Assembly: GCA_945831575.1 (NCBI GenBank)
Contig: CAMACX010000002.1
Coordinates: 85,459-149,458 of the forward strand
Source: an uncultured Mediterranea sp.
GTDB taxonomy: Bacteria > Bacteroidota > Bacteroidia > Bacteroidales > Bacteroidaceae
DNA length: 64,000 bases
Direction of reading: 5' to 3'
The position numbers and the translations under genes are program-made. Below the pieces are notes generated by a model. The model was not told where the DNA came from, made no database searches, and saw only the letters and a list, made by a program, of their open reading frames with translations. Numbering within the stretch: the stretch's first letter is position 1; each line of letters starts with the position of its first letter. This document shows, piece by piece, positions 37,553 through 46,931 of this stretch.

Positions 37553-37618
37553 GGGGCTGCGTAGGGTTGATGGTTATTGACGGGGTATAGGGGTATAGCG
37601 GGGTGTCGGAGTGAGGGG

Positions 37619-39559
37619 TTAGCGTTGGGCAATGTCATCGTAGAGCTTCTGCAGGTAGGCCTGGCCGAGGGGGAGGTTGCGGCCCGGTGAGGTGCCTTCA
37701 TCGAGCACAGTACGTGAGGATTGGCAGTCGTAGATGAGCCGGTTGTCGGGGGTGACTATGCCGAGGCCATCGGGCATGGTGAAGAAGGCGAAGTGGGGGG
37801 CCTGAGGGTTGAGCAGGTCTTTGCTGAAGCGGAAGGCGCTGTGGTCGAGGCCGAGCTGGGCGAGCAGGGTGGCGGCGAGGTCATGCTGCGAACCATAGAC
37901 GTCGATGCGGCGGGGGCGCTGGAGGGCACCGCCTACGAGGAGCAACGGAATCTGGTAGCGCTCGACGGTGAAGTTGTCGATGGGGTCGGGGTAGCAACCC
38001 AGGTGGTCAGGCACGAGGATGACTACGCTCTTCTCCCAGAGAGGCATCTTGCGCAGCTCCTCCACGAAGCCGCCGATGCAGCTGTCGGCATAGGCGAAGG
38101 CATTGAGACGCGGGTTGTCGAGCCGTTGGAAGGGAACCTCAAAGGGCTCGTGGCTGCTGCTGGTCTGGATGACGGTGAATTGGGGCTGCTGACCGCTTGC
38201 GGGATGTAGCCGGGAGGCTGTCTGTTGCTCGCTGCGTGCTGCGATGCGGAGCTTCAAGTCATCGGCCACACGGCGGAAGAGGAGGTGGTCGTGTACGCCC
38301 CACTTGCTCAGACGGTCGGCAATCGGGAAGTCCTGATCGGAGACGATGGTCTCGTAGCCACCGGAGACGAGGTAAGAGCGCATATTGGTGAAGTCGGCAT
38401 CACCTCCGTAATAGTAGTGGGTGGCGTAGCCAGCCTGCTGCAGACTCCGAGCGATGGAGGGGAGCGACTGCGTCTTGCGCGGGTACTTCATCAGACTGGT
38501 GGTGGGCTGTGCAGGGTAGCCGCTGAGGATGGAGACGAGGCCGCGGTCCGTGCGGAAGCTGTTGGCGTAGAAGTGGGTGAAGAGTACACCCTCTTCAGCT
38601 AGCCTGTCCAGCTGGACGGCCACTGGAGCTTCGCCGCCCAGGCTCTGCATCAAGTGGGAGGAGAAACTCTCCATGATGACGAGGTAGATGTCGGGGCGGT
38701 CAGTACGGAAGAGGGTATCGCATGGAATGCAGTCTGCTGTCGGGGTGGTGCCCGATACAGTGGGTTCTGTTGAGGTGCAATTCATTACGGCAGGGTCAGC
38801 TAGTTGCTGGAAGAGGCGGTCGGCTTCGGAGGCCTCTAGGAAGCGGTATTGCTGGGCAAAGTTGTTTTGCTTGGCGAGTGACTCCATAAGGCTGAAGGCT
38901 GGGTTGACGGCGGCATGGTTGAGCCGGTTGTTGGCGCTGAAGTAGGCTTTGCCCGTATTCATGGTGGAGACGGTGAAGCCTCCCCGGATGGGGATGAAGA
39001 GGAGGGCGGTGAGGAGCAGCAGGGCGAAGCTAACCCTGAGCCGGTTAAAGGGGAGGTGGAGCCGGGAGAGCTGCTTCTCTGAGCAGAGAAGGCGACGCTG
39101 CAGCAGGTAGCAGCCGGCAGCCACGGCAATGCAGGCCACGAGGCCGCCCACCACCATCCAGACACTGACGCTGGCTATGGCATCCTTGGGTGAGGAGAAG
39201 AAGTAGAAGAGGGGGGTGGCATCGAGCCGGAACCCCCAGTAGCTGTAGAGCCCCAAATCGACTATGAAGATGAGGGCGATGAGGAGGGAGAGCAGCAGGT
39301 GGTAGCCGCGCCACAGGCGGTGGAGCCACTGCCCAGAGCTCCACACGGAGATGACGAGCAGCAGGCCCGGGATGACGCTGAAGTAGGCGGCCAATGCACG
39401 GTCAATGACCAGACCGTGCCATATCACGCGCAGCCACTCCGTCCAATTCACATCGGCATACAGCCCGTGGTGGTAAGCCATAAAGAGCGGCTTCTGTGCC
39501 ACCATCAGCAACAGCAGTAAGCAGTAAGTCTTAATAAATAGGTATAGTCTTTGTTTCAT
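37619..39559 (-). CDS. LTA synthase-like sulfatase-family membrane protein
   Basis: 646 residues. Five membrane segments in the first ~210 residues, then an extracytoplasmic sulfatase-fold domain with DIYLVIMESFSSH (metal Glu), FRTDRGLVSILSG (Thr nucleophile loop), HYYYGGDADFTN and VPDHLGC. Homologues add phosphoglycerol or phosphoethanolamine groups to envelope glycans or lipids; a Gram-negative host has no lipoteichoic acid, so the acceptor is unknown. 66 bases ahead of the PAP2 gene, probably co-transcribed. Confidence 0.87.
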   Translation of the reverse strand: MKQRLYLFIKTYCLLLLLMVAQKPLFMAYHHGLYADVNWTEWLRVIWHGLVIDRALAAYFSVIPGLLLVISVWSSGQWLHRLWRGYHLLLSLLIALIFIVDLGLYSYWGFRLDATPLFYFFSSPKDAIASVSVWMVVGGLVACIAVAAGCYLLQRRLLCSEKQLSRLHLPFNRLRVSFALLLLTALLFIPIRGGFTVSTMNTGKAYFSANNRLNHAAVNPAFSLMESLAKQNNFAQQYRFLEASEADRLFQQLADPAVMNCTSTEPTVSGTTPTADCIPCDTLFRTDRPDIYLVIMESFSSHLMQSLGGEAPVAVQLDRLAEEGVLFTHFYANSFRTDRGLVSILSGYPAQPTTSLMKYPRKTQSLPSIARSLQQAGYATHYYYGGDADFTNMRSYLVSGGYETIVSDQDFPIADRLSKWGVHDHLLFRRVADDLKLRIAARSEQQTASRLHPASGQQPQFTVIQTSSSHEPFEVPFQRLDNPRLNAFAYADSCIGGFVEELRKMPLWEKSVVILVPDHLGCYPDPIDNFTVERYQIPLLLVGGALQRPRRIDVYGSQHDLAATLLAQLGLDHSAFRFSKDLLNPQAPHFAFFTMPDGLGIVTPDNRLIYDCQSSRTVLDEGTSPGRNLPLGQAYLQKLYDDIAQR

Positions 39560-39650
39560 TTCCTTCGTCTATCGCTTTATCTAATTTTCAATGCTAATCC
39601 CTTCAGCTCATCTTTTATTCTTGCTGGAAGTTACTCGCTGCAAATATATT

Positions 39651-39658
39651 ATTCTTTC
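39651..39658 (-). promoter_or_regulatory. -7 box for the sulfatase-PAP2 unit
   Basis: Minus strand TATATTTG (TAnnTTTG), 91 bases before the ATG at 39559; no good -33. Confidence 0.5.
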
Positions 39659-39708
39659 TCTAAATGAACAAACAAAAGGATAAAAAGTTTTGTAAGGGGC
39701 TGTAGATG

Positions 39709-39744
39709 AAAAAGTCAGGGCAGACTCATTGGCCCGCCCTGACT
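39709..39744 (-). terminator. Terminator downstream of the transaldolase gene
   Basis: AGTCAGGGC (39713-39721) pairs with GCCCTGACT (39736-39744); on the minus strand the stem is followed by TTTTT. Confidence 0.8.
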
Positions 39745-39765
39745 AGGGTATTGGTTTGGGTGTGA

Positions 39766-40422
39766 TTAGCCGTTAACCTTGTGGTAGTCGGCGAGGAATT
39801 TCTGCAGTCCGGCATCGGTAAGGGGGTGGTTGAGCAAGCCCTTGATGGCCGACAGCGGACAGGTGGCAACATCGGCTCCGGCATCGAGGCACTGGATGAT
39901 GTGCGCCGTGTGGCGGATGGAAGCGGCAAGTACCTGCGTGGAGAAATTGTAGGTGCGATAGACCTTGACGATGTGGGCGATGAGGGCGATGCCATCTTCG
40001 CTAATGTCGTCTAGACGACCTACGAAGGGGGAGACGTAGGTGGCTCCGGCCTTGGCCGCGAGCAGGGCCTGTCCTACGGAGAAGACCAGGGTGCAGTTGG
40101 TGCGGATGCCCTTGCTGCTGAAGTACTTGATGGCGCGGATGCCGTCGGCGATGCAGGGTACCTTGACCACTATGTGGGGGTCGAGGGCGGCGAGGGCTTC
40201 ACCCTCGGCAATCATCTCATCGTAGGTGGTGGCGATGACTTCGGCGCTTACGTCGCTCTGCACCAGTTGGCAGATGTCAATGTAGTGCCGATGCTGATTC
40301 TCAACGCCTTTGATACCCTCTTTGGCCATCAGGGAGGGGTTGGTGGTGACACCGTCGAGTACACCCATTTCATAGGCTTCGCGGATTTGTGCCAGATTGG
40401 CTGTGTCAATAAAGAATTTCAT
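39766..40422 (-). CDS. Transaldolase / fructose-6-phosphate aldolase family protein
   Basis: 218 residues, the short (FSA/TalC) class. The N-terminal MKFFIDTANLAQIREA and GVTTNPSLMAKEG and the Schiff-base lysine K87 (IVVKVPC) are clear. In Bacteroidales this class serves as transaldolase of the pentose-phosphate pathway; FSA activity cannot be excluded. It has its own terminator. Confidence 0.93.
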   Translation of the reverse strand: MKFFIDTANLAQIREAYEMGVLDGVTTNPSLMAKEGIKGVENQHRHYIDICQLVQSDVSAEVIATTYDEMIAEGEALAALDPHIVVKVPCIADGIRAIKYFSSKGIRTNCTLVFSVGQALLAAKAGATYVSPFVGRLDDISEDGIALIAHIVKVYRTYNFSTQVLAASIRHTAHIIQCLDAGADVATCPLSAIKGLLNHPLTDAGLQKFLADYHKVNG

Positions 40423-40482
40423 GATACTTAGTTTTAGAATGTTGGTTAGATAGTAAGTTGTTCTTATGTTGTTGATTAGGGG

Positions 40483-41952
40483 TTAGTGATTCGTGATAAG
40501 ATTCAGTCGCTTGGTGATACTGCGGGGAAGCTCGTTGGCGTAGTGGGTCACCATGATTAGGGTCTTGTCATTGCGGCGGCAGAAGGCTTCGATGATGCGC
40601 TTCACGCGGCGGCGGTTGTAAGTGTCGAGGCCGTGCAGAGGCTCGTCGAGGATGAGCAGTTCGGGGTCGCGCACAAATGCGCGGGCCAGTAGGGCCAGAC
40701 GTTGCTCACCGCTGCTGAGCTGCAGGAAGGGTCTCTCCCTAAGCGCAGCAATGCCGAAAATCTCCATCCACTGCATGCACTGATCCAACTCCTCGGGCTT
40801 GGGATGCACGTAGAGGCCGATGCTGTCGTGCAGACCAGAGGCCACAATCTCCACGGTGGGCAGGTTCTTGAGGTAGGCGCGGTGCATCTCGGGGCTTACA
40901 TAGCCGATGTGCTGCTTGATCTCCCAGATGCTCTCGCCCGTGCCCCTGCGGCGACCGAAGAGGCTGATGTCGCAGGCATACGACTGCGGATTGTCGGCGC
41001 AGATTAGACTGAGTAGGGTGGATTTGCCCGAACCATTGTGGCCACTTAAGGCCCACTTCTCGCCCCGCAGTACTTGCCAGTCGAGTTCACGCAAGATGGT
41101 TCGTTCGCCGTAGCGGATGCTTACCTTGCGGAGTGAGACCACCTCATTGCCGCTAAGGTTAGTGCCACGGTGGGGTATGGCAGCCACCAGTTGGTCCGTG
41201 GCTGCGTAGGCGGCTTCATCGGCTGTGCGGCGTGCAGCATCGGCAGCCGCCTGCTGCTCCAGGTAGCGGTTGCGCTCTACCTTCTCGCCCACGTGCATTG
41301 CCTCTACGGGGATGACATGGGTGATGAAGGGTGGTACATCGTCGAGCATGGAGAGGACGAGGATGAGCTGCAGCGGGAAGGTGTGGGTGAGCTCTTCGAG
41401 CAACTGACCCAGCATCTGGCGTGTGGGGGCATCCAGACCGATGAAGGGGTTGTCCATAATAAGGATGCGGGGGGAGGTGAGGAGCGCCTTGGTGAGCTGA
41501 AACTTGCGCAGCTCGCCGCTGGAGAGGAGGATAATCTTCTTGTCGAGCAGCGGCTCAAGGCCGAAGAGGCGGAAGAGGCGCTGACGGAGCTTCTCATCGG
41601 TACAACGCCCCAGGAGCTCACGCACCAGAGGAACATCATCCTGCTCCGTCTGGTTCCAGCGCTGCTGGTAGTAGTAATTGGCATCTGCCGAACCGTAGGT
41701 GTCGCGGAAGGCGATGTAGCGGATGTTGTCGTAGGCCCGCGTGCTGGCCGAAGGACGGAAATCGTACTCGGGGAAGCCCTGCAGGAGGGGGAGCTTGCCG
41801 GTCAACAGATCGACCAGCAGGCTCTTGCCCGCTCCGTTGGGTCCCACGATGGCCAGTTGCTCACCTGCGTTCAGTTGGAGGCTGACGGGTGAGGCCAGCC
41901 GCAACTGCGGGTTGCGGGCTATAGCCTGGCTCAGGGTGATGGTATGTTGCAT
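40483..41952 (-). CDS. Double ABC ATPase (ModF-like)
   Basis: 489 residues with two ABC domains and no membrane part. First: Walker A GPNGAGKSLL (~36-45), signature LSSGELRKFQL, Walker B ILIMDNPF. Second: Walker A GHNGSGKSTLL (~300), signature LSSGEQRLALL, Walker B LLILDEPLHGLD. The layout resembles E. coli ModF; such proteins may be regulatory or translation-linked. No permease is next to it. It sits 30 bases after pulA on the same strand. Confidence 0.85.
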   Translation of the reverse strand: MQHTITLSQAIARNPQLRLASPVSLQLNAGEQLAIVGPNGAGKSLLVDLLTGKLPLLQGFPEYDFRPSASTRAYDNIRYIAFRDTYGSADANYYYQQRWNQTEQDDVPLVRELLGRCTDEKLRQRLFRLFGLEPLLDKKIILLSSGELRKFQLTKALLTSPRILIMDNPFIGLDAPTRQMLGQLLEELTHTFPLQLILVLSMLDDVPPFITHVIPVEAMHVGEKVERNRYLEQQAAADAARRTADEAAYAATDQLVAAIPHRGTNLSGNEVVSLRKVSIRYGERTILRELDWQVLRGEKWALSGHNGSGKSTLLSLICADNPQSYACDISLFGRRRGTGESIWEIKQHIGYVSPEMHRAYLKNLPTVEIVASGLHDSIGLYVHPKPEELDQCMQWMEIFGIAALRERPFLQLSSGEQRLALLARAFVRDPELLILDEPLHGLDTYNRRRVKRIIEAFCRRNDKTLIMVTHYANELPRSITKRLNLITNH

Positions 41953-41982
41953 CGTTGAGGTGACAAGGGTTAGGGGTTGATG

Positions 41983-43980
41983 TTACTTCTGATAGACAAT
42001 CAGGGCCGAACGGGCAGGTATTTGCAGCTCGGGACCGTAGAGGGTGCCGAGGCCTTGCTCATTGATAATACCGTCACGGCAGACTACGGTGTATTTGCCT
42101 GCGGGCACCGTCACCTTGGCCAGCTCGGTGCGGGCGTTGAGCACCACTACAATCTCTTTCCATGCATCGCCACCGGCATTGTCCTTCAGGCTGAAAGCGA
42201 TGAGGTTGCTGCCCTCCACAGGAAGAAACTCCAGGTGCTGACGCACGGCGTCAGCACTACCCATACGGAAGGCAGGGTGGTTGCGACGAAGCTGCATCAA
42301 TCCTTTATAATAGGCGAATACGTCGGCATGGAGGGCCTTACGGCTCCAGTCGATGGCGTTGATGGAGTCGGGGCTCTGGAAACTGTTGTGTACGCCCTTC
42401 TTGTCGCGCATCACCTCTTCACCGGCGTAGATGAAGGGGACACCCTGAGAGGTGAAGACGGCTGTCTGGGCCAATTTGTCGAGCTTGGCTACTTCGGCAG
42501 GCGTGATGCCCGGGATGCTGGTATTGAGGCGATCGACCAGGCACATGTCGTCGTGGCAGGAGATGTAGCTGATGAGCTGTGTGGGCTGATTGGCCCATGG
42601 GGCTTTGCTGTAGTTGACGCCCTCATTATCCACCTGCGGGTGCTGGATGCCGCCCACAAGGCCAAACTTGATGCTCTCCTCGTTGCCGGGCAGTCCGGCC
42701 AGGAAGGCACCTTGCTTGTTGTCGCTGAAGGGGCCACGCAGACCGTCGCGTATCTCGTCGCTGAAGGCGGCGATGCCGGGCATACGGTAGATGTTGGCCT
42801 TCATGGCCAGGGAGTCGGTAGGCATCTGGGGTGCTTCGGCAGCCCATCCCTCACCGTAGATGAAGATGGTGGGGTCAATCTCGGTGGCCGCCTGGCGGAT
42901 CTGGTTCATTGTCTCGATGTCATGGATGCCCATGAGGTCGAAGCGGAAGCCGTCGAGATGGTACTCGTTAATCCAGTACTTGACCGACTCTACCATATAC
43001 TTGCGCATCATGGGGTGGTTGCTGGCGGTCTCGTTGCCGCAGCCAGAGCCATTGGCAAACTGTCCGTCGGCCTTGTGACGGTAGAAGTAGCCGGGTACGG
43101 TGCGCTCGAAGTTGCTGTCATCGGTATTGAAGGTGTGGTTATAGACCACATCGAGCACCACCCGGATGCCGGCCTTGTGGAGGGCTTGTACCATCTGCTT
43201 AAACTCGCGGATGCGCACCTCGGGGCGGTAGGGGTCAGTGGAGTAAGAGCCATCAGGTACATTGTAGTTTTGCGGGTCGTAGCCCCAATTGTACTTGTTC
43301 TCGTCGAGGCGGCTCTCATCCACCGAAGCGTAGTCGTAGGAGGGGAGCAGGTGTACATGGGTGATACCCAGCTCCTTCAGGTGGTCGATGCCGGTGCTCC
43401 AGCCTTCGGGACTCTTGGTACCTGTCTCTGTGAGGGCCAGGAATTTACCTTTGTTGGCAATGCCTGAGGTGGGGGAAATGGAGAAGTCGCGGTGGTGCAT
43501 CTCGTAGAGGATGACATCGGCGGGTGAGGCGAGGGCGGGCTTCACATCTTCGCTCCACCCTTCGGGGTCGGTATCAGCCATGTTGATGATGGCGGCACGT
43601 TTGCCGTTGACCCCTACGGCGTGGGCATTGATACCCGGAGTATCGCCAAGCCATTTGTCGTTCACCTTTACGTTGAAGGTGTAGAATTTTCCTTTCAGGT
43701 CGCCCTCCTTCTCGGCGTTCCAGGTACCATCGTTACCCAGCGTCATGCTGAGTGTCTCGTAGGCATGGCCGCTCTCGCCGTCATCAAAGAGGAGCACCTT
43801 CACCTCATCGGCCGTGGGTGACCAGAGGTGGAAACGGGTGAGTTCAGGAGCGTATTCCATCTCCGTCAGACTGCCCTGACGCACAGGGTAGAGTTCATAC
43901 GAGGCGTACTCCTTCTTGGGAGCACAGCCAGTCAAAGTCGCGGTGGTGACACCGATAATCAATACATTGCTCAATTTCAT
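41983..43980 (-). CDS. pulA: Type I pullulanase lipoprotein
   Basis: 665 residues. Lipoprotein signal (lipobox LTGC, Cys19), an N-terminal CBM48-like domain, then the GH13 barrel. The pullulanase hallmark YNWGYDP is at 230-236; nucleophile D348 (GFRFDL), acid/base E377 (IYGEGW), and the third Asp in SCHDD where VSHDN is usual. It cuts alpha-1,6 branch points of starch or glycogen-like chains, complementing the SusG-type amylase. Surface or periplasmic side cannot be decided from the signal. No sus-type operator is seen upstream. Confidence 0.94.
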   Translation of the reverse strand: MKLSNVLIIGVTTATLTGCAPKKEYASYELYPVRQGSLTEMEYAPELTRFHLWSPTADEVKVLLFDDGESGHAYETLSMTLGNDGTWNAEKEGDLKGKFYTFNVKVNDKWLGDTPGINAHAVGVNGKRAAIINMADTDPEGWSEDVKPALASPADVILYEMHHRDFSISPTSGIANKGKFLALTETGTKSPEGWSTGIDHLKELGITHVHLLPSYDYASVDESRLDENKYNWGYDPQNYNVPDGSYSTDPYRPEVRIREFKQMVQALHKAGIRVVLDVVYNHTFNTDDSNFERTVPGYFYRHKADGQFANGSGCGNETASNHPMMRKYMVESVKYWINEYHLDGFRFDLMGIHDIETMNQIRQAATEIDPTIFIYGEGWAAEAPQMPTDSLAMKANIYRMPGIAAFSDEIRDGLRGPFSDNKQGAFLAGLPGNEESIKFGLVGGIQHPQVDNEGVNYSKAPWANQPTQLISYISCHDDMCLVDRLNTSIPGITPAEVAKLDKLAQTAVFTSQGVPFIYAGEEVMRDKKGVHNSFQSPDSINAIDWSRKALHADVFAYYKGLMQLRRNHPAFRMGSADAVRQHLEFLPVEGSNLIAFSLKDNAGGDAWKEIVVVLNARTELAKVTVPAGKYTVVCRDGIINEQGLGTLYGPELQIPARSALIVYQK

Positions 43981-44004
43981 GGCGATATAATAAAGTATAT
44001 AAAA

Positions 44005-44040
44005 TAATCACTAATCATTTATCATTAATCACTAAGCACT
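44005..44040 (-). repeat. TTAGTGATTA-type repeat at the ruvC stop codon
   Basis: Plus strand TAATCACTAATCATTTATC continuing as ATTAATCACTAAGC; the ruvC stop codon lies inside it. Same word family as at 30473-30510 and 58320-58434. Confidence 0.7.
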
Positions 44041-44604
44041 TCCGTGCGTCTTGCCTGGATTCTTGGCAATAAAGTCTTTCCAGCTCTTGTAGGCTTTATC
44101 TACAGCTGGCCGGCCCATCTGCAGGTAGTGGCAGTAGGCTGCTGCCAGGGCATCGGTAGCATCCATAAACTTAGGCATCTCCTCGGCGCTGAGGTGGAGC
44201 ATGCGTTGCAGCATACCGGCCACCTGCTCTTTGGAGGCCTGTCCGTTGCCGGTGATGGCCATTTTGATCTTCAGTGGGGCGTACTCTGTAATGGGGATGT
44301 CGCGGATGAGTGCCGCTGCCATGGCCACTCCCTGTGCACGTCCCAACTTGAGCATCGACTGTACGTTCTTGCCGAAGAAGGGGGCTTCGATGGCCAGTTC
44401 ATCGGGCAGGTAGCTGTCTATGATGCCCAGCACGCGGTTGTGGATGTGCTTCAGCTTGAGGTAGGTGTCAGTGGTCTTGCGCAGGTCGATGACTCCCATA
44501 GCAATCATCTCCGCCTTGGTCCCCGCGACGCGTATCAGTCCATAGCCCATCACGTTGGTGCCTGGGTCGATGCCCATGATAATCTTCTCCTTAACCGGTT
44601 GCAT
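44032..44604 (-). CDS. ruvC: Crossover junction endodeoxyribonuclease RuvC
   Basis: 190 residues from ATG 44604 (a GTG one codon upstream is in frame). RNase H-like resolvase that nicks Holliday junctions held by RuvAB. Active-site acids: D13 ([12 protein letters not shown]), Glu in [11 protein letters not shown], and the C-terminal pair in [14 protein letters not shown]. Its start overlaps the DUF4286 stop codon (TGATG), so the two are translationally coupled. Confidence 0.95.
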   Translation of the reverse strand: MQPVKEKIIMGIDPGTNVMGYGLIRVAGTKAEMIAMGVIDLRKTTDTYLKLKHIHNRVLGIIDSYLPDELAIEAPFFGKNVQSMLKLGRAQGVAMAAALIRDIPITEYAPLKIKMAITGNGQASKEQVAGMLQRMLHLSAEEMPKFMDATDALAAAYCHYLQMGRPAVDKAYKSWKDFIAKNPGKTHGSA

Positions 44605-44906
44605 CACAGCACCACCTCCATCAGTGTGGGGAAGCCCACCACCTTATCCTTGAATGTCTTGATCAACTCCTCATTGAGTTTTACCCCCAATTCCTGATGC
44701 CAGTGATGGAGCAGGATAGAGTTCTCCACCTCAAACTGCACCGAGAAACAGGTGCCCTCGTCGTGGTGGCTTAGGATACGCATGATGCGCGGTTGCTTTA
44801 GCCGACCGTCTTTCTCCACTGCAGGAAGGTAGAATTCCTGCATCCAAATGAGGAAAAGTTGCTCATTTTCTGCCTCTAAATGGTATGTCGTATTAAAAAT
44901 TAGCAT
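44604..44906 (-). CDS. DUF4286 family protein
   Basis: 100 residues, no signal or membrane segment. I recognise it as the small DUF4286 family found next to ruvC in Bacteroidales ([28 protein letters not shown]). A ferredoxin-like alpha/beta pattern is plausible; function unknown. It overlaps ruvC by one base at TGATG and has its own -7 box at 44933-44926. Confidence 0.82.
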   Translation of the reverse strand: MLIFNTTYHLEAENEQLFLIWMQEFYLPAVEKDGRLKQPRIMRILSHHDEGTCFSVQFEVENSILLHHWHQELGVKLNEELIKTFKDKVVGFPTLMEVVL

Positions 44907-44925
44907 AACATCGAAAATTTTTCTG

Positions 44926-44933
44926 CAAAAATA
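44926..44933 (-). promoter_or_regulatory. -7 box for DUF4286-ruvC
   Basis: Minus strand TATTTTTG (TAnnTTTG), 19 bases upstream of the DUF4286 ATG. Confidence 0.55.
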
Positions 44934-44956
44934 GTGATTATTTCAGAAATAAGCAT

Positions 44957-44964
44957 TATCTTTG
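44957..44964 (+). promoter_or_regulatory. -7 box for tRNA-Ala
   Basis: TATCTTTG, 40 bases before the tRNA 5' end, in the divergent gap with DUF4286. Confidence 0.6.
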
Positions 44965-45004
44965 CAGCGTCAAAATCAAAAAAGATTCTGAAAACGATTT
45001 CAAC

Positions 45005-45081
45005 GGGGCGTTAGCTCATCTGGCTAGAGCGCGACACTGGCAGTGTCGAGGTGATGAGTTCGAGTCTCATACGCTCCACCA
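45005..45081 (+). tRNA. tRNA-Ala (GGC)
   Basis: 77-nt cloverleaf with encoded CCA. Anticodon loop CTGGCAG (anticodon GGC) on stem CGACA/TGTCG; T-arm ATGAG-TTCGAGT-CTCAT; acceptor GGGGCGT/ACGCTCC with the G3-U70 pair that identifies alanine tRNAs. Confidence 0.94.
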
Positions 45082-45088
45082 AAGTCAA

Positions 45089-45130
45089 GAAAAGAGGGTG
45101 TGTCAATATAATTGGCACACCCTCTTTTCA
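45089..45130 (+). terminator. Terminator of tRNA-Ala
   Basis: GAAAAGAGGGTGTG pairs with CACACCCTCTTTTC (ending 45129), an A-rich 5' arm and T-rich 3' arm. The stem is nearly the same as that at 53506-53543. Confidence 0.85.
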
Positions 45131-45159
45131 TTTATCTTCGTGCATTCTCTTACTTCTCT

Positions 45160-45255
45160 TCAGTACGTCCTTCTTCTCTTCAGCCCGTTTGGTATGCCGA
45201 ACAGCATGCGCTGGAAGTAGGTGTACTCGTAGTTGTTCTGTATCTCAAACTTATG
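45160..45255 (-). pseudogene. Possible C-terminal fragment of a decayed gene
   Basis: Minus-strand frame reading FEIQNNYEYTYFQRMLFGIP followed by NGLKRRRTY and a stop. The composition is protein-like (aromatic and amphipathic), unlike the flanking non-coding bases, but there is no start and I cannot name a family. Confidence 0.2.
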
Positions 45256-45295
45256 TGGACACCAGACCTCTTGACCTTGAGATGGGGTGTAAGAA

Positions 45296-45326
45296 GAGAG
45301 CACCCCACAAAGATGAGGTGCTCTCT
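45296..45326 (-). terminator. Terminator of the susCDEF operon
   Basis: Minus strand GAGAGCACC-loop-GGTGCTCTC with a TTCTT tail, 27 bases beyond the SusF-like stop codon. Confidence 0.8.
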
Positions 45327-45353
45327 CTGATTCATTAATCTACGATTCTAAGC

Positions 45354-46862
45354 TTATTCTACGCTCTTGAATACGAATTGACCTGTGATGTCGTTGAAGA
45401 ATACGTTGTACGTGCCGGCATGAATCTTCAGATTCTTACCGTTCTGTACACCGGTTTCGCTATTCTGGATGCTCAAGTCGATGGCGCCATCATACTCTCC
45501 GGCACCCCAGTTGACAGCCCAATCTGCGTCTGCACGGAACTTAATCATGCTATCACCATCAACAGAGAAGGTGCAAATCCAGTTGTGAGGAGCCTTTTCC
45601 AGCTGAGTGAGCTCGAAGTCAGCACCCCATCCATTGAAGTCACCAATCAGACCAATCTTCTTATACTCAGTAGGCTCTTGGTTGTCGAGTTTTGTCCATT
45701 CGTAGCTCATGGTCGAGAAGTTGGCAGTGAAGGTGTAGTAAACGTCTTTCTCGGGGCATACGATAGCACCAGCACCCGTACTAGCCAGAGCGGCTGCCAC
45801 TTCACTGCAACCATCATAGGTTGCGCCGAAGCATGCGTCCCAGTTGCCAATGTCGCTACCCAGAATCAGCTTGAAGTTGTGGTCATCCACCCATTTGGTG
45901 GTATAGCTCTGAATCATCGGTGTGGTGGGGTAGAGCATGTTGGTCATGCCTGTGGCAGAGTTGTTCCAGCCCTGCATGGCACCGATAACGTAGTATTCTG
46001 GAGCCACTTCCTTGATGCTATAGGTGTAGTCCATCATGTTGAGAGTCATGATGTACATACCCATCTTTTCGATCTTACCGGCATTGGCACCTACGTTGAC
46101 CAGTTTGCCTTCGAGGCTGGGATCACCATCTTCTACTACACCTACTACACCGTCGGCCCAAATGTTGCCGCCATCGTAGTTGCTCTTGGGGATAATCTTC
46201 CAGTAGGAATTCTCCTTTGTTGTAGTAAACATCAGCGTGAAGATAGGATCTTCATACACGTCTGCACCGCTGTGGTTGAAGGCGGTCGCAGCCTCAGCTG
46301 TCCATCCATTCAGCACTTCGTTGCCGTCTGCATCCTTAACAGTAAACATATCACCTACCAGGAAGTATCCATTGTCAATGACAGGAGCCTTGGGCGTAGC
46401 CTTGATGACAATGGGGTCGCAGGTAAGCAGAGAGGCCTGACCATCCTTCATGAGGTTGGCATAGACCTTGGCGTTGAGCGTGCGTTCTACAGGGCGCTTG
46501 CCGTAAGCCTCTTCAATGAGGGCTTGCAGTTCGGCAGTTACGACTTGACCATCGGTGGTGGCAGTGAGTTTAGTGGCCTGTGCACCCTCTACGTCAGCGG
46601 GGGTGATGTCCAGACGGAAGTTGTCGATGGTGGTGCCTTCGGGCATGCCGCTGGGCTGAGAGTAACTGAAGACGGTTACCATCTCGCCAGCCGTAGCCAG
46701 GTCGGCAGCAGCGGCAGCCGATGCGCTGAAGCCGGGCATGGTGATGGCCTCTTCTTGTGGCCAGCTCTGGGGTTCGGCCACATCCTCGTTGAAATCTTCG
46801 TTGCAAGCACCCATAGCCAGTGCAGCGGCACCTACAAGCGAATAAAGCAAATATTTTTTCAT
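45354..46862 (-). CDS. susF: SusF/SusE-family outer-membrane starch-binding lipoprotein
   Basis: 502 residues, close to SusF of B. thetaiotaomicron (485). Lipobox LAMGAC (Cys20); an N-terminal Ig-like domain (~40-155) and then three repeated SusE/F-type modules beginning near YFLVGDMF, YYVIGAMQGWNN and IGLIGDFNGWGAD. Such modules bind alpha-glucans on the cell surface; aromatic residues (GWNN, GWGADF) are in the expected places. Distal gene of susCDEF, 69 bases after the SusE-like gene. Confidence 0.86.
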   Translation of the reverse strand: MKKYLLYSLVGAAALAMGACNEDFNEDVAEPQSWPQEEAITMPGFSASAAAAADLATAGEMVTVFSYSQPSGMPEGTTIDNFRLDITPADVEGAQATKLTATTDGQVVTAELQALIEEAYGKRPVERTLNAKVYANLMKDGQASLLTCDPIVIKATPKAPVIDNGYFLVGDMFTVKDADGNEVLNGWTAEAATAFNHSGADVYEDPIFTLMFTTTKENSYWKIIPKSNYDGGNIWADGVVGVVEDGDPSLEGKLVNVGANAGKIEKMGMYIMTLNMMDYTYSIKEVAPEYYVIGAMQGWNNSATGMTNMLYPTTPMIQSYTTKWVDDHNFKLILGSDIGNWDACFGATYDGCSEVAAALASTGAGAIVCPEKDVYYTFTANFSTMSYEWTKLDNQEPTEYKKIGLIGDFNGWGADFELTQLEKAPHNWICTFSVDGDSMIKFRADADWAVNWGAGEYDGAIDLSIQNSETGVQNGKNLKIHAGTYNVFFNDITGQFVFKSVE

Positions 46863-46931
46863 ACGAATATCTATTATAATAAGTTAGTGTAATGGAGCGG
46901 CGGACGGGCCGCCGCCCCGCTATGGGGATGA

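Noticed and set aside
41977-43467. 496-codon frame antisense to pullulanase
   Set aside because: Val/Gly-rich shadow without recognisable motifs.
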